From an uncultured Dysosmobacter sp. (GTDB lineage: Bacteria > Bacillota > Clostridia > Oscillospirales > Oscillospiraceae): a DNA stretch of 41,236 bases. The notes under the pieces were generated by a model. That model made no database searches. It was not told the origin of the DNA and saw only the letters and a list, made by a program, of their open reading frames with translations. Below are positions 6,684 to 15,630 of the stretch, one piece after another. The translations under genes were made by a program, and so were the position numbers. How positions within the stretch are numbered: position 1 is the first letter of the stretch; each line of letters starts with the position of its first letter. The stretch covers positions 1-41,236 of the forward strand of contig CAKUBJ010000015.1 of NCBI GenBank assembly GCA_934636905.1, given 5' to 3'.

Positions 6684-8420
6684 TCAGGGCATGGTGCACA
6701 CCAGTCCGCGGACGCAGTCCACCGTCACCATGGTGCCGTCCGTCAGGCGATGGGTGGCGCCGGCGGCGCCTACAATCACCGGCTTATCCAGCGTCAGCCC
6801 CACCGTGGCGGTGTGGCAGTCGGCGCTGGATTCCTCCGTAATGACGGCCGCCGCCTGCCGGATATAGGGCAGCAGTTCATTGGTGGTGTAGGGCAGCACC
6901 AGAACGTCCCCGGGGCGGAATTTCTCTGCCACCTGATCCGGCGTAAGGCAGACACACAGCGGGCCGGAGGCTCGCCTGCTCCCTACCCCCACGGCGTTGA
7001 GCAGAGCGCCGCCTACCTGCTGGATCCGGATCATGTTGGTGGTTCCGGATACGCCCACGGGAACACCGGCAGTCACCACCACCAGATCGCCGCGCTTCAC
7101 CAGTCCGGCGGCTTCGGCAGATTCCACGGCGCGGCTCACCAACTCATCCGTGCTGTTGACATAGGGCATCATAATGGGTTCCACGCCCCAGTAAAGCGCC
7201 ATCTGCCGCCGCACCTGCGGATCCAGCAGCAGCGCCACCACCGTTGTGGCAGGCCGGAAGCGGCTGACCATCTGGGCGGTCAGCCCCCGCTGGCTGACGG
7301 TGAGGATGGCGTCGGCGCCTACATCCAGCGCCGTGGTGCAGGCGGCGTGAGCCACGGCGGCGGTAATGGACAGCTTTTCCTTTTTCCGCTTCCGCAGGGG
7401 CGGCTCACAGCAGACGTTTTCCTCCGTCCTTCTGGCGATGGCGTCCATGGTTTTCACCGCCTCCACGGGATACTTCCCTGCCGCCGTCTCCCCGGAGAGC
7501 ATGATGGCGGAGGTGCCGTCATAAATGGCGTTGGCCACGTCCGTGATCTCCGCCCGGGTGGGGCGGGGATTTTCCATCATGGAATCCAGCATCTGGGTGG
7601 CGGTAATCACCGGCTTGCCGCAGGCCACGCACTGGGCGATCATGTTCTTCTGAATCATGGGGATCTCCGTGAAGTCAATCTCCACGCCCATGTCGCCCCG
7701 GGCCACCATGATGCCGTCCGCCGCCTCCAGAATTTCCGGCAGATTGCTGACGCCCTCCTGATTTTCGATTTTTGCAATGATGCGCATCCGGGAGCCGGCC
7801 TTGTCCAGCAGGTTCCGCAGTTCCCGCACATCGGCGGCAGAGCGGACGAAGCTGGCGGCCACATAGTCAAAGCCCTGCTCCACGCCGAAGAGGAGATCCT
7901 CCCGATCCCGCTGGTTGATGTAGGGCATATTCAGCCGCACGCCGGGGACATTGACCCCCTTGTGGTTCTTCATTTTTCCGCTGTTTTCCACCCGGCAGCG
8001 GATCTCCGTGCCGGTGGTTTCCAGCACCGTCAGCCGCACCAGACCGTCATCCAGCAAAATGGCGTCCCCGGGCTTCACATCCTCCGGCAGTTCGGCGTAG
8101 GTAATGGAGCAGTGATTGACATCCCCCTCCACCTCCGCGGTGGTGAGGGTAAAGGTCTGCCCTGCGGTAAGCTGAACGGCGCCGCCGGCAAAGTCCTTCA
8201 GCCGGATCTCAGGCCCCCGGGTGTCCAGCATGGCGGCCACCGGCGCGTCCAGTTCCTCCCGCAGCGCTTTCAGCGTGTCCAGCCGTGCTTTATGTTCTTC
8301 ATGGGTTCCGTGGGAAAAGTTGAACCGGGCCACGTTCATCCCCGCCAGAATCATCTCCCGCAGGACGCCCTCCTTGTCTGTGGACGGCCCCAGCGTACAT
8401 ACAATCTTTGTCTTTCTCAT
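6684..8420 (-). CDS. pyk: Pyruvate kinase with C-terminal PEP-utilising-type domain
   Basis: Converts phosphoenolpyruvate and ADP to pyruvate and ATP in glycolysis. The 578-residue protein starts at MRKTKIVCTLGPSTD after a GAGGGG site; the open frame extends 16 codons further without support. Barrel motifs include the IAKIENQEG segment with the active-site lysine and MVARGDMGVEI. After the regulatory domain (~residue 475) there is an extra ~100-residue domain like the mobile phosphohistidine domain of PEP-utilising enzymes (SADCHTATVG, DKPVIVGAAGATH), as in Bacillus-type pyruvate kinases. It stands alone with its own promoter. Confidence 0.97.
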   Translation of the reverse strand: MRKTKIVCTLGPSTDKEGVLREMILAGMNVARFNFSHGTHEEHKARLDTLKALREELDAPVAAMLDTRGPEIRLKDFAGGAVQLTAGQTFTLTTAEVEGDVNHCSITYAELPEDVKPGDAILLDDGLVRLTVLETTGTEIRCRVENSGKMKNHKGVNVPGVRLNMPYINQRDREDLLFGVEQGFDYVAASFVRSAADVRELRNLLDKAGSRMRIIAKIENQEGVSNLPEILEAADGIMVARGDMGVEIDFTEIPMIQKNMIAQCVACGKPVITATQMLDSMMENPRPTRAEITDVANAIYDGTSAIMLSGETAAGKYPVEAVKTMDAIARRTEENVCCEPPLRKRKKEKLSITAAVAHAACTTALDVGADAILTVSQRGLTAQMVSRFRPATTVVALLLDPQVRRQMALYWGVEPIMMPYVNSTDELVSRAVESAEAAGLVKRGDLVVVTAGVPVGVSGTTNMIRIQQVGGALLNAVGVGSRRASGPLCVCLTPDQVAEKFRPGDVLVLPYTTNELLPYIRQAAAVITEESSADCHTATVGLTLDKPVIVGAAGATHRLTDGTMVTVDCVRGLVCTMP

Positions 8421-8482
8421 TTCCTGCCCCTCTTTCCATCTGCGGCATATAAGCCAATTTGCCCCCATTATTAACCTTTATG

Positions 8483-8511
8483 ATTCTACCACAAACCTTC
8501 TGGCAGAGAAA
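8483..8511 (-). promoter_or_regulatory. Candidate promoter of pyk
   Basis: An extended -10 (TGG then TAGAAT) with a weak -35 (TTTCTC) at 17 bp, 62 bp upstream of pyk. Confidence 0.5.
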
Positions 8512-8625
8512 GGCGCAAAAATGTAAAATTTACATTTGGATTTTTGGAAAGACATCTAAAATTTCATAGAACTCAGCAGTTTCGGTTGCGGAAATCCGCC
8601 TGTTCCCGGTGCACATAGAAAAACA

Positions 8626-8831
8626 GGGGGCGGTATAACCGCCCCCCGAGACTGTCGATAAAGTGGCAAATTCTCCGCACCAGTAAGGAAGGGTGTGCGT
8701 GGGAAACCCAAGAAGGGTGTCCTGCGTCATTGAAATCCTAAGTTTTCAGAACTTTTATAAAGTTCTGAAAACTTGCTCAGCGGGGCGAAAAGACTTTTTC
8801 GCCCCGCTGAGGGGGCGGTATAACCGCCCCC
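8626..8831 (+). repeat. Dispersed hairpin-rich intergenic repeat, copy A
   Basis: The core runs from GAGACTGTCGATAAAGTGG (8648) to the stem ending GCCCCGCTGAG (8811). Identical 21-bp hairpins flank it on both sides (8626-8646 and 8811-8831, arms GGGGGCGGT/ACCGCCCCC). Inside are GAAGGGTGT twice, a hairpin at 8741-8773 (AGTTTTCAGAACTT arms) and one at 8777-8811 (CTCAGCGGGGCGAAAA arm). An inverted copy sits at 26706-26899. It fills the gap between pyk and metK. The short open frames across it are by-products of the repeat. Confidence 0.85.
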
Positions 8832-8850
8832 TGCTTCATTCGGTTCCCGT

Positions 8851-10035
8851 TCAGTTCAGCGCCGCTTTCAGGGCGTCCACCCGATCCGTCTTCTCCCAGG
8901 TTACGCCCAGATCCTCCCGGCCCATGTGGCCGTAGGCCGCCAGCTGGCGGTAAATGGGTCTGCGGAGATCCAGATCCCGGATGATGGCGGCAGGCCGCAG
9001 GTCAAAGACCTTCTCCACCGCCGCTTCCAGCTTTTCGTCTTCCACCGTGCCGGTGCCGAAGGTGTCCACCAGCACACTGACGGGTCTGGCCACGCCGATG
9101 GCATAGGCCAGCTGCACCTGGCACTTCCGGGCAAGCCCTGCCGCCACGATGTTCTTGGCCACCCAGCGGGCCGCGTAGGCCGCAGAGCGATCCACCTTGG
9201 TGGGGTCCTTGCCGGAGAAGGCGCCGCCGCCGTGAGGAGCGCTGCCGCCGTAAGTATCCACGATGATCTTGCGGCCGGTGAGGCCGCTGTCCCCCTGAGG
9301 GCCGCCAATGACGAACCGGCCGGTGGGGTTTACATAAAATTTGGTATTCTCATCCATCAGCCCGGCAGGCACCGTGGGACGGATGACCATGTCGATCATA
9401 TCCCTGCGGATCTGCTCCAGCGTCACCTCAGGGCTGTGCTGGGTGGACACCACCACCGTATCCACCCGGACGGGTTTCTCGCCGTCATACTCCACGGTCA
9501 CCTGAGTCTTGCCGTCAGGCCGCAGATAGTTTACCAGACCGGTCTTGCGGACTTCCGTCAGCTTCTGGGCCATTTTGTGCGCCAGAGAGATGGGCAGGGG
9601 CATCAATTCCGGGGTTTCGTCGCAGGCGTAGCCGAACATCATGCCCTGATCCCCGGCGCCGTTGTCCAGCCCGTCGTCCGCTTCCCCTTCCTTGACCTCC
9701 AGGCACCGATCCACGCCCATGGCGATGTCGCCGGACTGCTCATCGATGTTGGTGATGATGCCGCAGGTGTCGCAGTCAAAGCCGTACTTCGCCCGGTCAT
9801 AGCCGATGTCCCGGATAACCTCCCGGGCAATCTTGGGAATGTCCACATAGCAGCTGGTGGTAATCTCCCCCATGATGTGAACCAGACCGGTGGAGGCGGT
9901 GGTTTCGCAGGCCACGCGGCCGTTGGGATCCTTTGCCAGAATGGCGTCCAGCACCGCGTCGGAGATCTGGTCGCAGATCTTGTCGGGGTGGCCTTCCGTT
10001 ACGGATTCCGAAGTGAACAGATAATGTCTTGCCAT
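8851..10035 (-). CDS. metK: S-adenosylmethionine synthetase
   Basis: Makes S-adenosylmethionine from methionine and ATP. The 394-residue protein starts at [19 protein letters not shown] behind AAAGGAGAAG; the open frame runs 50 codons further upstream only because it reads through the riboswitch. Signature motifs are [11 protein letters not shown] and [19 protein letters not shown]. The S-box riboswitch directly upstream predicts premature termination when SAM is high. The core is canonical throughout. Confidence 0.98.
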   Translation of the reverse strand: MARHYLFTSESVTEGHPDKICDQISDAVLDAILAKDPNGRVACETTASTGLVHIMGEITTSCYVDIPKIAREVIRDIGYDRAKYGFDCDTCGIITNIDEQSGDIAMGVDRCLEVKEGEADDGLDNGAGDQGMMFGYACDETPELMPLPISLAHKMAQKLTEVRKTGLVNYLRPDGKTQVTVEYDGEKPVRVDTVVVSTQHSPEVTLEQIRRDMIDMVIRPTVPAGLMDENTKFYVNPTGRFVIGGPQGDSGLTGRKIIVDTYGGSAPHGGGAFSGKDPTKVDRSAAYAARWVAKNIVAAGLARKCQVQLAYAIGVARPVSVLVDTFGTGTVEDEKLEAAVEKVFDLRPAAIIRDLDLRRPIYRQLAAYGHMGREDLGVTWEKTDRVDALKAALN

Positions 10036-10074
10036 GATACTCTTCTCCTTTTTTGTCCCTGTCGGGCGAAACGC

Positions 10075-10215
10075 AAAAAAACACGCGCTCCGACACCGAA
10101 GCGCGTGAAAAGATTGTTTTCCGCTCCTCATCTGTCGTTTCCGCCGGATTTGGCACCTTGATTCAACAGGTTGCCGTGGTTTCATCGGGCCGTTCCCTCC
10201 GCCACTCTTGATAAG
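10075..10215 (-). promoter_or_regulatory. SAM-I (S-box) riboswitch with terminator
   Basis: On the minus strand the aptamer (10124-10215) shows the conserved blocks TTATCAAGAG, GGAGGGAACGGCCCGATGAA, CGGCAACC, AAGGTGCCAAATCC and GACAGATGAG. It is followed by a strong terminator stem (10082-10107, ACGCGCTTCGG opposite a GGAGCGCGT arm) and a run of seven T. SAM binding should favour termination before metK. Confidence 0.97.
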
Positions 10216-10244
10216 GGACTATGAAATTATGTGTTTGTATGCTT

Positions 10245-10272
10245 ATTGTAGCAGGGTTTCCGCACTTGTCAA
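10245..10272 (-). promoter_or_regulatory. Promoter of the S-box-metK transcript
   Basis: TTGACA, 16-bp spacer, TACAAT on the minus strand, about 30 bp ahead of the aptamer. Confidence 0.85.
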
Positions 10273-10404
10273 GGGGATTCGACGGATTTCCTGAAATTAT
10301 CAAAAAGTTCCCGGATCCCGGCGGCGGCAGGAAGCACTTTCCGGGAGGAACGGCTAAAATTCCGGTTTGACCTGTATGCAGGATCAGAAATGATTCCCGC
10401 TTTC

Positions 10405-10434
10405 TTTACAACTACGGTGTTTTTATGGTATAAT
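10405..10434 (+). promoter_or_regulatory. Promoter of the secreted stalk/deacetylase-like protein gene
   Basis: TTTACA, 18-bp spacer, TATAAT with an extended TGG. It is divergent from the metK promoter and leaves a leader of about 75 bases. Confidence 0.8.
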
Positions 10435-10517
10435 ACATTGTTAATTGACAGGGACAGATACGCCTGCCCCTGTTCATCGCTGGTAGCTTTCCAAAACACT
10501 TCAAAGGGGGGCCGCTT

Positions 10518-11606
10518 ATGAAAAAGCGCTGGTTTGCCGGGCTGCTGGCCGCACTTCTGCTGCTTTCGGCGCCGCTTCCGGCCAAAGCCGCCGGCTCCGT
10601 ATACTTTGTGGCGGTGGAGGAAAGCGTTCTCCCCCTGACGGACGCCTCCATGCCCTTCTGGTCCGGCGGGTATCTGTATGTGGCGGCCTCGGTTTTCACC
10701 AATCTGGGGGTTTCCGTCATCAACAACACCGTCAGGGAAATGACCGTGCTGGAAAAGGAGCGCAGGGCGCTGCTGTTTGACTGGTCCGGGAACTACGCCC
10801 AGGACAGCAGCGGCAACCGCTACACCCCCGGCGTCATCCAGTCCGGCGGCACGGTGTTCGTCCCCGCCTCCGTAGCAGCCTCCTTTTTCGGCCTGCAATA
10901 CTCCGTGACGGAGGTGCCCAACGGTTCGCTGGTGTGGCTGCGCTCCCCGGATTTCGGCATGAGCGCCCGGGCCTTTGCCAACGCCGCCACCTATAACATG
11001 GACGAACGCTACAGCGCCTATATCCGGGACACCCAGTCCGGCACCGCAGAGCCTGCGCCGGTGACCCCTGCCGCTCCCACGGCGGGCACCCGGATTCACC
11101 TGTGTCTGGAGGCAGACAGCCGCACCGGCAGTCTGCTGGACGCACTGGAGTGGGCAGGCGGCTGGGCCGCTTTCTACTGCTCCCCGGAATTTATGGAGGA
11201 AAACGGTGCGCTGCTGCGGCGGATGGCGGCCTCCGGCCATGGGGTGGGCATCCTGCTGGACGGCGCCGCCGGTGACCCGGAGGAACAGCTCCGCCGGGCG
11301 GACGACGCCCTGTACCGCGCCACGCTGGGCACCACCCGTCTGGTCTGCCTGCGGAATCAGGAAGACGGCGTACAGCAGGCACTGGAGCAGGCGGGACGGT
11401 GCTGCCTGTCCCCCACGCTGGATCGGAGCGGCTACAAGCTGGAAAGCACCTCCAACGCTTCCGCCCTGCTGGAACGGGTATCCTCCCGCCGTGGGGATGT
11501 GTCCGTCTGGCTGGGCACCACCGCCTCCGCCGCCGGGCTGCGGGAATTTGTCGCCGCTGCCCAGAAGGCCGGGCACTACTGCCGCGCCCTGACGGAAATC
11601 GGCTGA
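10518..11606 (+). CDS. Secreted protein: stalk-like N-domain and degenerate polysaccharide-deacetylase-like C-domain
   Basis: A 362-residue exported protein. A signal peptide (MKKRWFAGLLAALLLLSAPL, cut near AKAA) is followed by a copper-amine-oxidase-N-like stalk region (~28-145, with GTVFVPASVAASFFGLQYSV). A Pro/Ala linker (~178-192) leads to a C-terminal domain (~193-362). That domain's helix-strand rhythm resembles NodB deacetylases: a LLDALEWAGGWAAFYCSPEF block, then a LLRRMAASGHGVGILLD block. The metal-binding Asp-Asp and HxxxH residues are missing, so activity is doubtful. It probably binds cell-wall glycan outside the cell. The ATG follows AAAGGGGGG. It sits upstream of an envelope-type two-component system. 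Confidence 0.68.
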   Translation: MKKRWFAGLLAALLLLSAPLPAKAAGSVYFVAVEESVLPLTDASMPFWSGGYLYVAASVFTNLGVSVINNTVREMTVLEKERRALLFDWSGNYAQDSSGNRYTPGVIQSGGTVFVPASVAASFFGLQYSVTEVPNGSLVWLRSPDFGMSARAFANAATYNMDERYSAYIRDTQSGTAEPAPVTPAAPTAGTRIHLCLEADSRTGSLLDALEWAGGWAAFYCSPEFMEENGALLRRMAASGHGVGILLDGAAGDPEEQLRRADDALYRATLGTTRLVCLRNQEDGVQQALEQAGRCCLSPTLDRSGYKLESTSNASALLERVSSRRGDVSVWLGTTASAAGLREFVAAAQKAGHYCRALTEIG

Positions 11607-11718
11607 CCGTTTTTTCTCAGGATTTACAAATCGTTCAACATCCCGCCGCAGATTGGGATAAAATAGAAACTACAGACATCATCGGGCCGAAGTGCCTGTA
11701 AAACGGGAGGAATACCCT

Positions 11719-12423
11719 ATGGGACGCAACATTCTGGTAGTGGAGGACGACAGGAACATCTCCGACCTCATCCATATGTATCTGGTGAAGGAGGGCTTTG
11801 ACGTCCGCATCGCCGGGGACGGCGGCAAGGCGCTGGAGGAATTTCAGAAGAAGGAGCCGGATCTGATCCTGCTGGACATCATGCTGCCGGTGATGGACGG
11901 CTGGGCCGTCTGCTCCCGGATCCGGGAAACCAGCAAGGTGCCCATCATCATGCTCACCGCCAAGAGTGAGGTGTTCGACCGCATTCAGGGGCTGGAAATG
12001 GGCGCCGACGACTACATCGTCAAGCCCTTTGAGATGAAGGAGCTGATTGCCCGGATCAACGCCGTTTTGCGGCGGACGGAGATCCCCAACGACACCAGCA
12101 AAAAACTCCATTTCGACAAGCTGACCATTGATCTGGACTCCTATGAACTGATTGTGGACGGGAAGAAAATCGACACCCCGCCCAAGGAACTGGAACTTCT
12201 CTACCACCTTGCCTCCACCCCCAACCGGGTCTATACCCGGAACCAGCTGCTGGACGAGGTGTGGGGCTTTGACTACTTCGGCGACAGCCGGACGGTGGAT
12301 GTCCACATCAAGCGTCTGCGGGAAAAGGTGGAGGGCGTCAGTGACCAGTGGGCGCTGAAAACCGTCTGGGGCGTGGGCTACAAGTTTGAAACCACCGCCG
12401 GCCAGTCCGCCGAGAAGAAGTAA
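11719..12423 (+). CDS. OmpR/PhoB family response regulator
   Basis: A 234-residue DNA-binding response regulator. The receiver domain (1-~120) has acidic pocket Glu9/Asp10/Asp11, phospho-acceptor Asp53 in LLDIMLP, Thr80 and Lys102. A winged-helix output domain (~135-225) ends in RTVDVHIKRLREKVEG...VWGVGYKF. The ATG follows GGGAGGAAT; the longer frame is unsupported. The kinase gene starts four bases after its stop and an HtrA protease follows, so this is probably an envelope-stress circuit. The signal is unknown. Confidence 0.95.
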   Translation: MGRNILVVEDDRNISDLIHMYLVKEGFDVRIAGDGGKALEEFQKKEPDLILLDIMLPVMDGWAVCSRIRETSKVPIIMLTAKSEVFDRIQGLEMGADDYIVKPFEMKELIARINAVLRRTEIPNDTSKKLHFDKLTIDLDSYELIVDGKKIDTPPKELELLYHLASTPNRVYTRNQLLDEVWGFDYFGDSRTVDVHIKRLREKVEGVSDQWALKTVWGVGYKFETTAGQSAEKK

Positions 12424-12427
12424 GCCT

Positions 12428-13882
12428 ATGAAGTGGCTTCACAGGCATTTCCGGGGGCTTTACTGGCGGCAGATGTTCGTCACGGTGGGCATGGTGGCTC
12501 TGACACTGGTGCTGATGGGCGTCTCTTTCTTCTCCCTGAGTTACAACTATGCCCGGGGGCAGAAAACCGATGAACTGCTGGTGCGGGCGCAGGCGGTAAG
12601 CCGCCTGTCCGTGCGGTATCTGGAATCCGGCCGCTACCTCTCCATGGAGGAGCTGCAGAAGGATGAGCAGTTCCGGCAGCTGACGGTTACGGCGGCACTG
12701 ATTTCCGAAATGGATATCCTCGTCTGCGATACCGACGGTCACGTTCTCCTGACCACGGACACATCCATGGAGGGGAAAACCGTCCTCATTCCCCCGGCTG
12801 TCATGGATAAGGTGCTGACCAACGGCACCTGGGCCGGCAGCAGCCGGCTGGATCAGATTTATTCCAGCAAGCAGTTCATCGGCGGCGTATCCGTGGTGAA
12901 TCCCATGACCGGGGAAACGCTGGGGGCGGTGTTTACCGTGTCCACCTCCGCGTCCATTGACAATCTCTGGCGCGCCTTTGCCGGGCTGCTGCTGATGACC
13001 TCCTGTGTGGTGCTGATGATCTCCTTCATGGCCTCCTCCATCACCACCATGCGGCAGATCAAGCCCATCCGCGAAATGGCCCAGGCCACCCGGCAGTACG
13101 CCGAGGGAGACTTTGACATCCGCATGAACGACTACGGCCGGGAGGATGAAATCGGCGAACTGGCGGCCTCCTTCAACAACATGGCGGAAAGCCTCCAGCA
13201 GATGGAGCGGCAGCGCCGGGAATTCATCGCCAACATCTCCCACGAACTGAAAACCCCCATGACCACCATCGCCGGCTATACCGACGGCATTCTGGACGGC
13301 ACCATCCCTCCGGAGAACGAAAAGCAGTACCTTCAGATCATCTCCGACGAGAGCCGCCGCCTCAGCCGCCTGGTGCGGCGGATGCTGGATGTCAGCCAGC
13401 TGCAGGCCATGGATCCCCTCCGGGGTGGAAACCATTTCGACCTCTGCGAATCCATGCGCCGGGTGCTGATCTCCATGGAGAAGAAGATCAACGACCGGCA
13501 TCTGGACGTGGATGCGGACATCCCCGACGAGCCGATTCTGGTGCTGGGGGACAACGACATGATTACGCAGGTGATTTACAACCTGCTGGAAAATGCCGCC
13601 AAATTCGCCCGGGAAGGCTCCACCCTCTATCTGGGGGTCACCATGATGGACGGCAAGGCCCGGGTCACGGTGCGGAACGTGGGGGATACCATCCCGGCGG
13701 AGGAACTGCCGCTGCTGTTTGAGCGGTTCCACAAGAGCGACAAGTCCCGCAGCGAGGATAAGGACGGCTACGGTCTGGGGCTGTACATCGTCAAAACCAT
13801 CCTGCGTCAGCACAAGGAAGAAATCAACGTCACCAGTGAGAACGGCGTCACCACCTTCACGTTCTCTCTGCGGGTGGAGTAA
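12428..13882 (+). CDS. Membrane sensor histidine kinase
   Basis: The 484-residue partner of the preceding regulator. Order: TM1 (~16-40), extracytoplasmic sensor (~41-180) containing a PAS/Cache-like core (MDILVCDTDGHVLLTT), TM2 (~183-205), HAMP (~206-260), and HisKA with phospho-acceptor His272 in NISHELKTPMTTIAGY. The ATPase domain has N box NLLENAAKF and G boxes DTIPAEELPLLFERF and GYGLGLYIVK. It is translationally coupled to the regulator and followed by htrA nine bases later. The ligand cannot be inferred. Confidence 0.95.
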   Translation: MKWLHRHFRGLYWRQMFVTVGMVALTLVLMGVSFFSLSYNYARGQKTDELLVRAQAVSRLSVRYLESGRYLSMEELQKDEQFRQLTVTAALISEMDILVCDTDGHVLLTTDTSMEGKTVLIPPAVMDKVLTNGTWAGSSRLDQIYSSKQFIGGVSVVNPMTGETLGAVFTVSTSASIDNLWRAFAGLLLMTSCVVLMISFMASSITTMRQIKPIREMAQATRQYAEGDFDIRMNDYGREDEIGELAASFNNMAESLQQMERQRREFIANISHELKTPMTTIAGYTDGILDGTIPPENEKQYLQIISDESRRLSRLVRRMLDVSQLQAMDPLRGGNHFDLCESMRRVLISMEKKINDRHLDVDADIPDEPILVLGDNDMITQVIYNLLENAAKFAREGSTLYLGVTMMDGKARVTVRNVGDTIPAEELPLLFERFHKSDKSRSEDKDGYGLGLYIVKTILRQHKEEINVTSENGVTTFTFSLRVE

Positions 13883-13891
13883 AGAGGGAAT

Positions 13892-15202
13892 ATGAACGAA
13901 CGGAGAACCCTGCGCACAAAAGGCGAAGTCATTGAGGAATACCGCCGGGATTACCCTGCGGAAATCGTGGAAACCTACGTCCGCCCCCTGCCGGGGGCGG
14001 CGTCCCCTGCTGCCCCCGCTCCTGCGGAGGCACGTCCCCGGAAGAAGCGCCGCTGGCTGAAGGGGCTGCTGATTCTGCTGGCGGCCGCGGCGGCGCTGGC
14101 GCTGCTGGCCGGCGGCGCCCTCTGGCTGCTGGGGCAGTTCCAGTCCCCTGACGACTGGCAGGACGAGGATTACTATTACTATGACCGGGAGCAGGACGAG
14201 GAGTCGGCGCCCATCACCATTCCCACGGTGGAACCGGACAGAACCGCCCGGCTGACGCTGTCTCAGGAGCCGGGCTATGCCCTCTCCGCGCCGGAGGTCT
14301 ACCGGAAAGTGCGGGACGCGGTGGTCACCGTGGCGGTGGAACTGGACGAGTCCCGCATGAGCGTCGGCACCGGCGTCCTGTTCCGGGAGGACGGCTATCT
14401 TCTCACCAACCACCATGTGGTGGCCGGCGGCAGCAGCTGCACGGTGCTGACGGCGGACGGCCAGCCCTACGAGGCCAAATTCATTGCCAGCAATCAGGAT
14501 TACGACCTGGCAGTGCTGAAAATTGAGGGCAGCGGCTTCCCCACGGCGGAGTTTCTGGATTCGGACACGCTGGAAGTCGGTGACGCGGTGTATGCCATCG
14601 GCACGCCGCTGGACATGGAAATGAGCGGCACCTTTACCGACGGCATCGTCTCCTCCAAAGACCGGGAGATGACGCTGGACGGCTCCGGCCGCTCCATGCC
14701 GCTGATTCAGACCAACGCGGCGCTGAACAGCGGCAACTCCGGCGGCCCCCTCATCAGTGACAGCGGTCAGGTGGTTGGCATCAACTTTATGAAACTCTAT
14801 GCCCGGTATTCCACGGTGGAGGGGCTGGGCTTCGCCATTCCCTCCGCGCAGGCGGAACGGGTGGTCAACGACCTGCTGGCTTACGGCGAATTGCAGCCGG
14901 AGCCGGTTCTGGGGGTATCCGTGCGGCAGGTTCCCACCCGGCTGACGGACACCCTCTGGGGGCTGGAGGTCTGGTCGGACGTTGAAAACGCGGCAGTCAT
15001 CCCCGGCGGTGCGGCGGACCGCGCCGGGATTCAGGCGGGAGACTTCATTCTGGCGGCGGACGGCTATGAAACCCTCCGCAGCAGTGATTTGCTGAAAGTC
15101 CGCTGGAAGCACCACGTCGGCGATGAAATGGTTCTCACCATCTGGCGGGACGGCCGGATTTTTGACGTGACGCTGGAACTGACCGACCCATTGCAGAACT
15201 GA
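13892..15202 (+). CDS. Membrane-anchored HtrA/DegP-like serine protease (S1C)
   Basis: A 436-residue protease. A cytosolic N-terminal stretch of ~53 residues with an RPRKKRRW stop leads to one membrane helix (~56-80). An acidic linker (DEDYYYYDREQDEE) follows, then a trypsin-like domain with His175 (TNHHVV), Asp205 (YDLAVL) and Ser283 (GNSGGP), and one C-terminal PDZ domain (~325-430). Such proteases degrade or monitor misfolded proteins outside the membrane. Its position third in an RR-HK-htrA operon suggests it is a target of that system, as with CssRS and HtrA in Bacillus; this is inference. Confidence 0.93.
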   Translation: MNERRTLRTKGEVIEEYRRDYPAEIVETYVRPLPGAASPAAPAPAEARPRKKRRWLKGLLILLAAAAALALLAGGALWLLGQFQSPDDWQDEDYYYYDREQDEESAPITIPTVEPDRTARLTLSQEPGYALSAPEVYRKVRDAVVTVAVELDESRMSVGTGVLFREDGYLLTNHHVVAGGSSCTVLTADGQPYEAKFIASNQDYDLAVLKIEGSGFPTAEFLDSDTLEVGDAVYAIGTPLDMEMSGTFTDGIVSSKDREMTLDGSGRSMPLIQTNAALNSGNSGGPLISDSGQVVGINFMKLYARYSTVEGLGFAIPSAQAERVVNDLLAYGELQPEPVLGVSVRQVPTRLTDTLWGLEVWSDVENAAVIPGGAADRAGIQAGDFILAADGYETLRSSDLLKVRWKHHVGDEMVLTIWRDGRIFDVTLELTDPLQN

Positions 15203-15208
15203 ATACGG

Positions 15209-15252
15209 AACCCCCCGGCGGCTGAATATCAGCCGCCGGGGGGTTGTTTTTC
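15209..15252. terminator. Bidirectional terminator between htrA and the TSUP pair
   Basis: A 17-bp perfect stem (AACCCCCCGGCGGCTGA arm, ATA loop) followed by GTTTTT on the plus strand. The last codons of the convergent TSUP gene lie inside the stem. Confidence 0.9.
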
Positions 15253-15630
15253 CTGTTGATTGCCCTGCTTTTCCTTCCGTGGCAGAAGCAGGGACACGCC
15301 GGAGAGCAGCAGATAGATGCCGAAGGGGCGCCGCAGCAGCTGCACATCCACCGCCGAGGCCGCCCACGCCCCCAGCAGTGCCGCCGGCACGGCGGCAGGG
15401 ATAGCGGTTTTCAGGGTGGCGCTGTCCAGACAGCCGTTTTTTCGGTGGCAGAGCAGCGCAGACAGGGCGGAGGGCAGGAAGAAGAGAAGGTTGATTCCCT
15501 GTGCCTCCCGCTGCTCCACTCCCAGAAACAGCGTCATCACCAGAAGCAGCAGCGTGCCGCCCCCCACGCCCCATGCGGAAATCACGGAGGCGCCCAGTGC
15601 GCAGAGAAAAGGAATCAGCCACGTTTTCAC
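15229..15630 (-). CDS. TSUP (TauE/SafE-like) permease, half-size, second gene
   Basis: A 133-residue membrane protein with about four helices and the TSUP motif GASVISAWGVGGGTLLLLVM; it ends in a Lys/Gln-rich tail. The start is a GTG overlapping the TGA of the preceding gene (GTGA), a strong sign of coupled translation. TSUP permeases are often proposed to move sulfonates, sulfite or other organic anions. Two half-size subunits together equal one standard ~250-residue TSUP protein. The substrate is unknown. Confidence 0.8.
   Translation of the reverse strand: MKTWLIPFLCALGASVISAWGVGGGTLLLLVMTLFLGVEQREAQGINLLFFLPSALSALLCHRKNGCLDSATLKTAIPAAVPAALLGAWAASAVDVQLLRRPFGIYLLLSGVSLLLPRKEKQGNQQEKQPPGG

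Noticed and set aside
8530..8935. Short frames across repeat copy A, with counterparts in copy B (QDTLLGFP-type and NPRRVSC-type peptides)
   Set aside because: They look conserved only because both lie in the same DNA repeat. They have no ribosome sites and run through hairpins, so they are treated as by-products of the repeat.
12338..15622. A 1094-codon open frame on the minus strand opposite the kinase and HtrA genes
   Set aside because: It is the antisense shadow of two clear, motif-rich genes; high GC produces long stop-free antisense frames. Its own sequence is low-complexity with no family resemblance.
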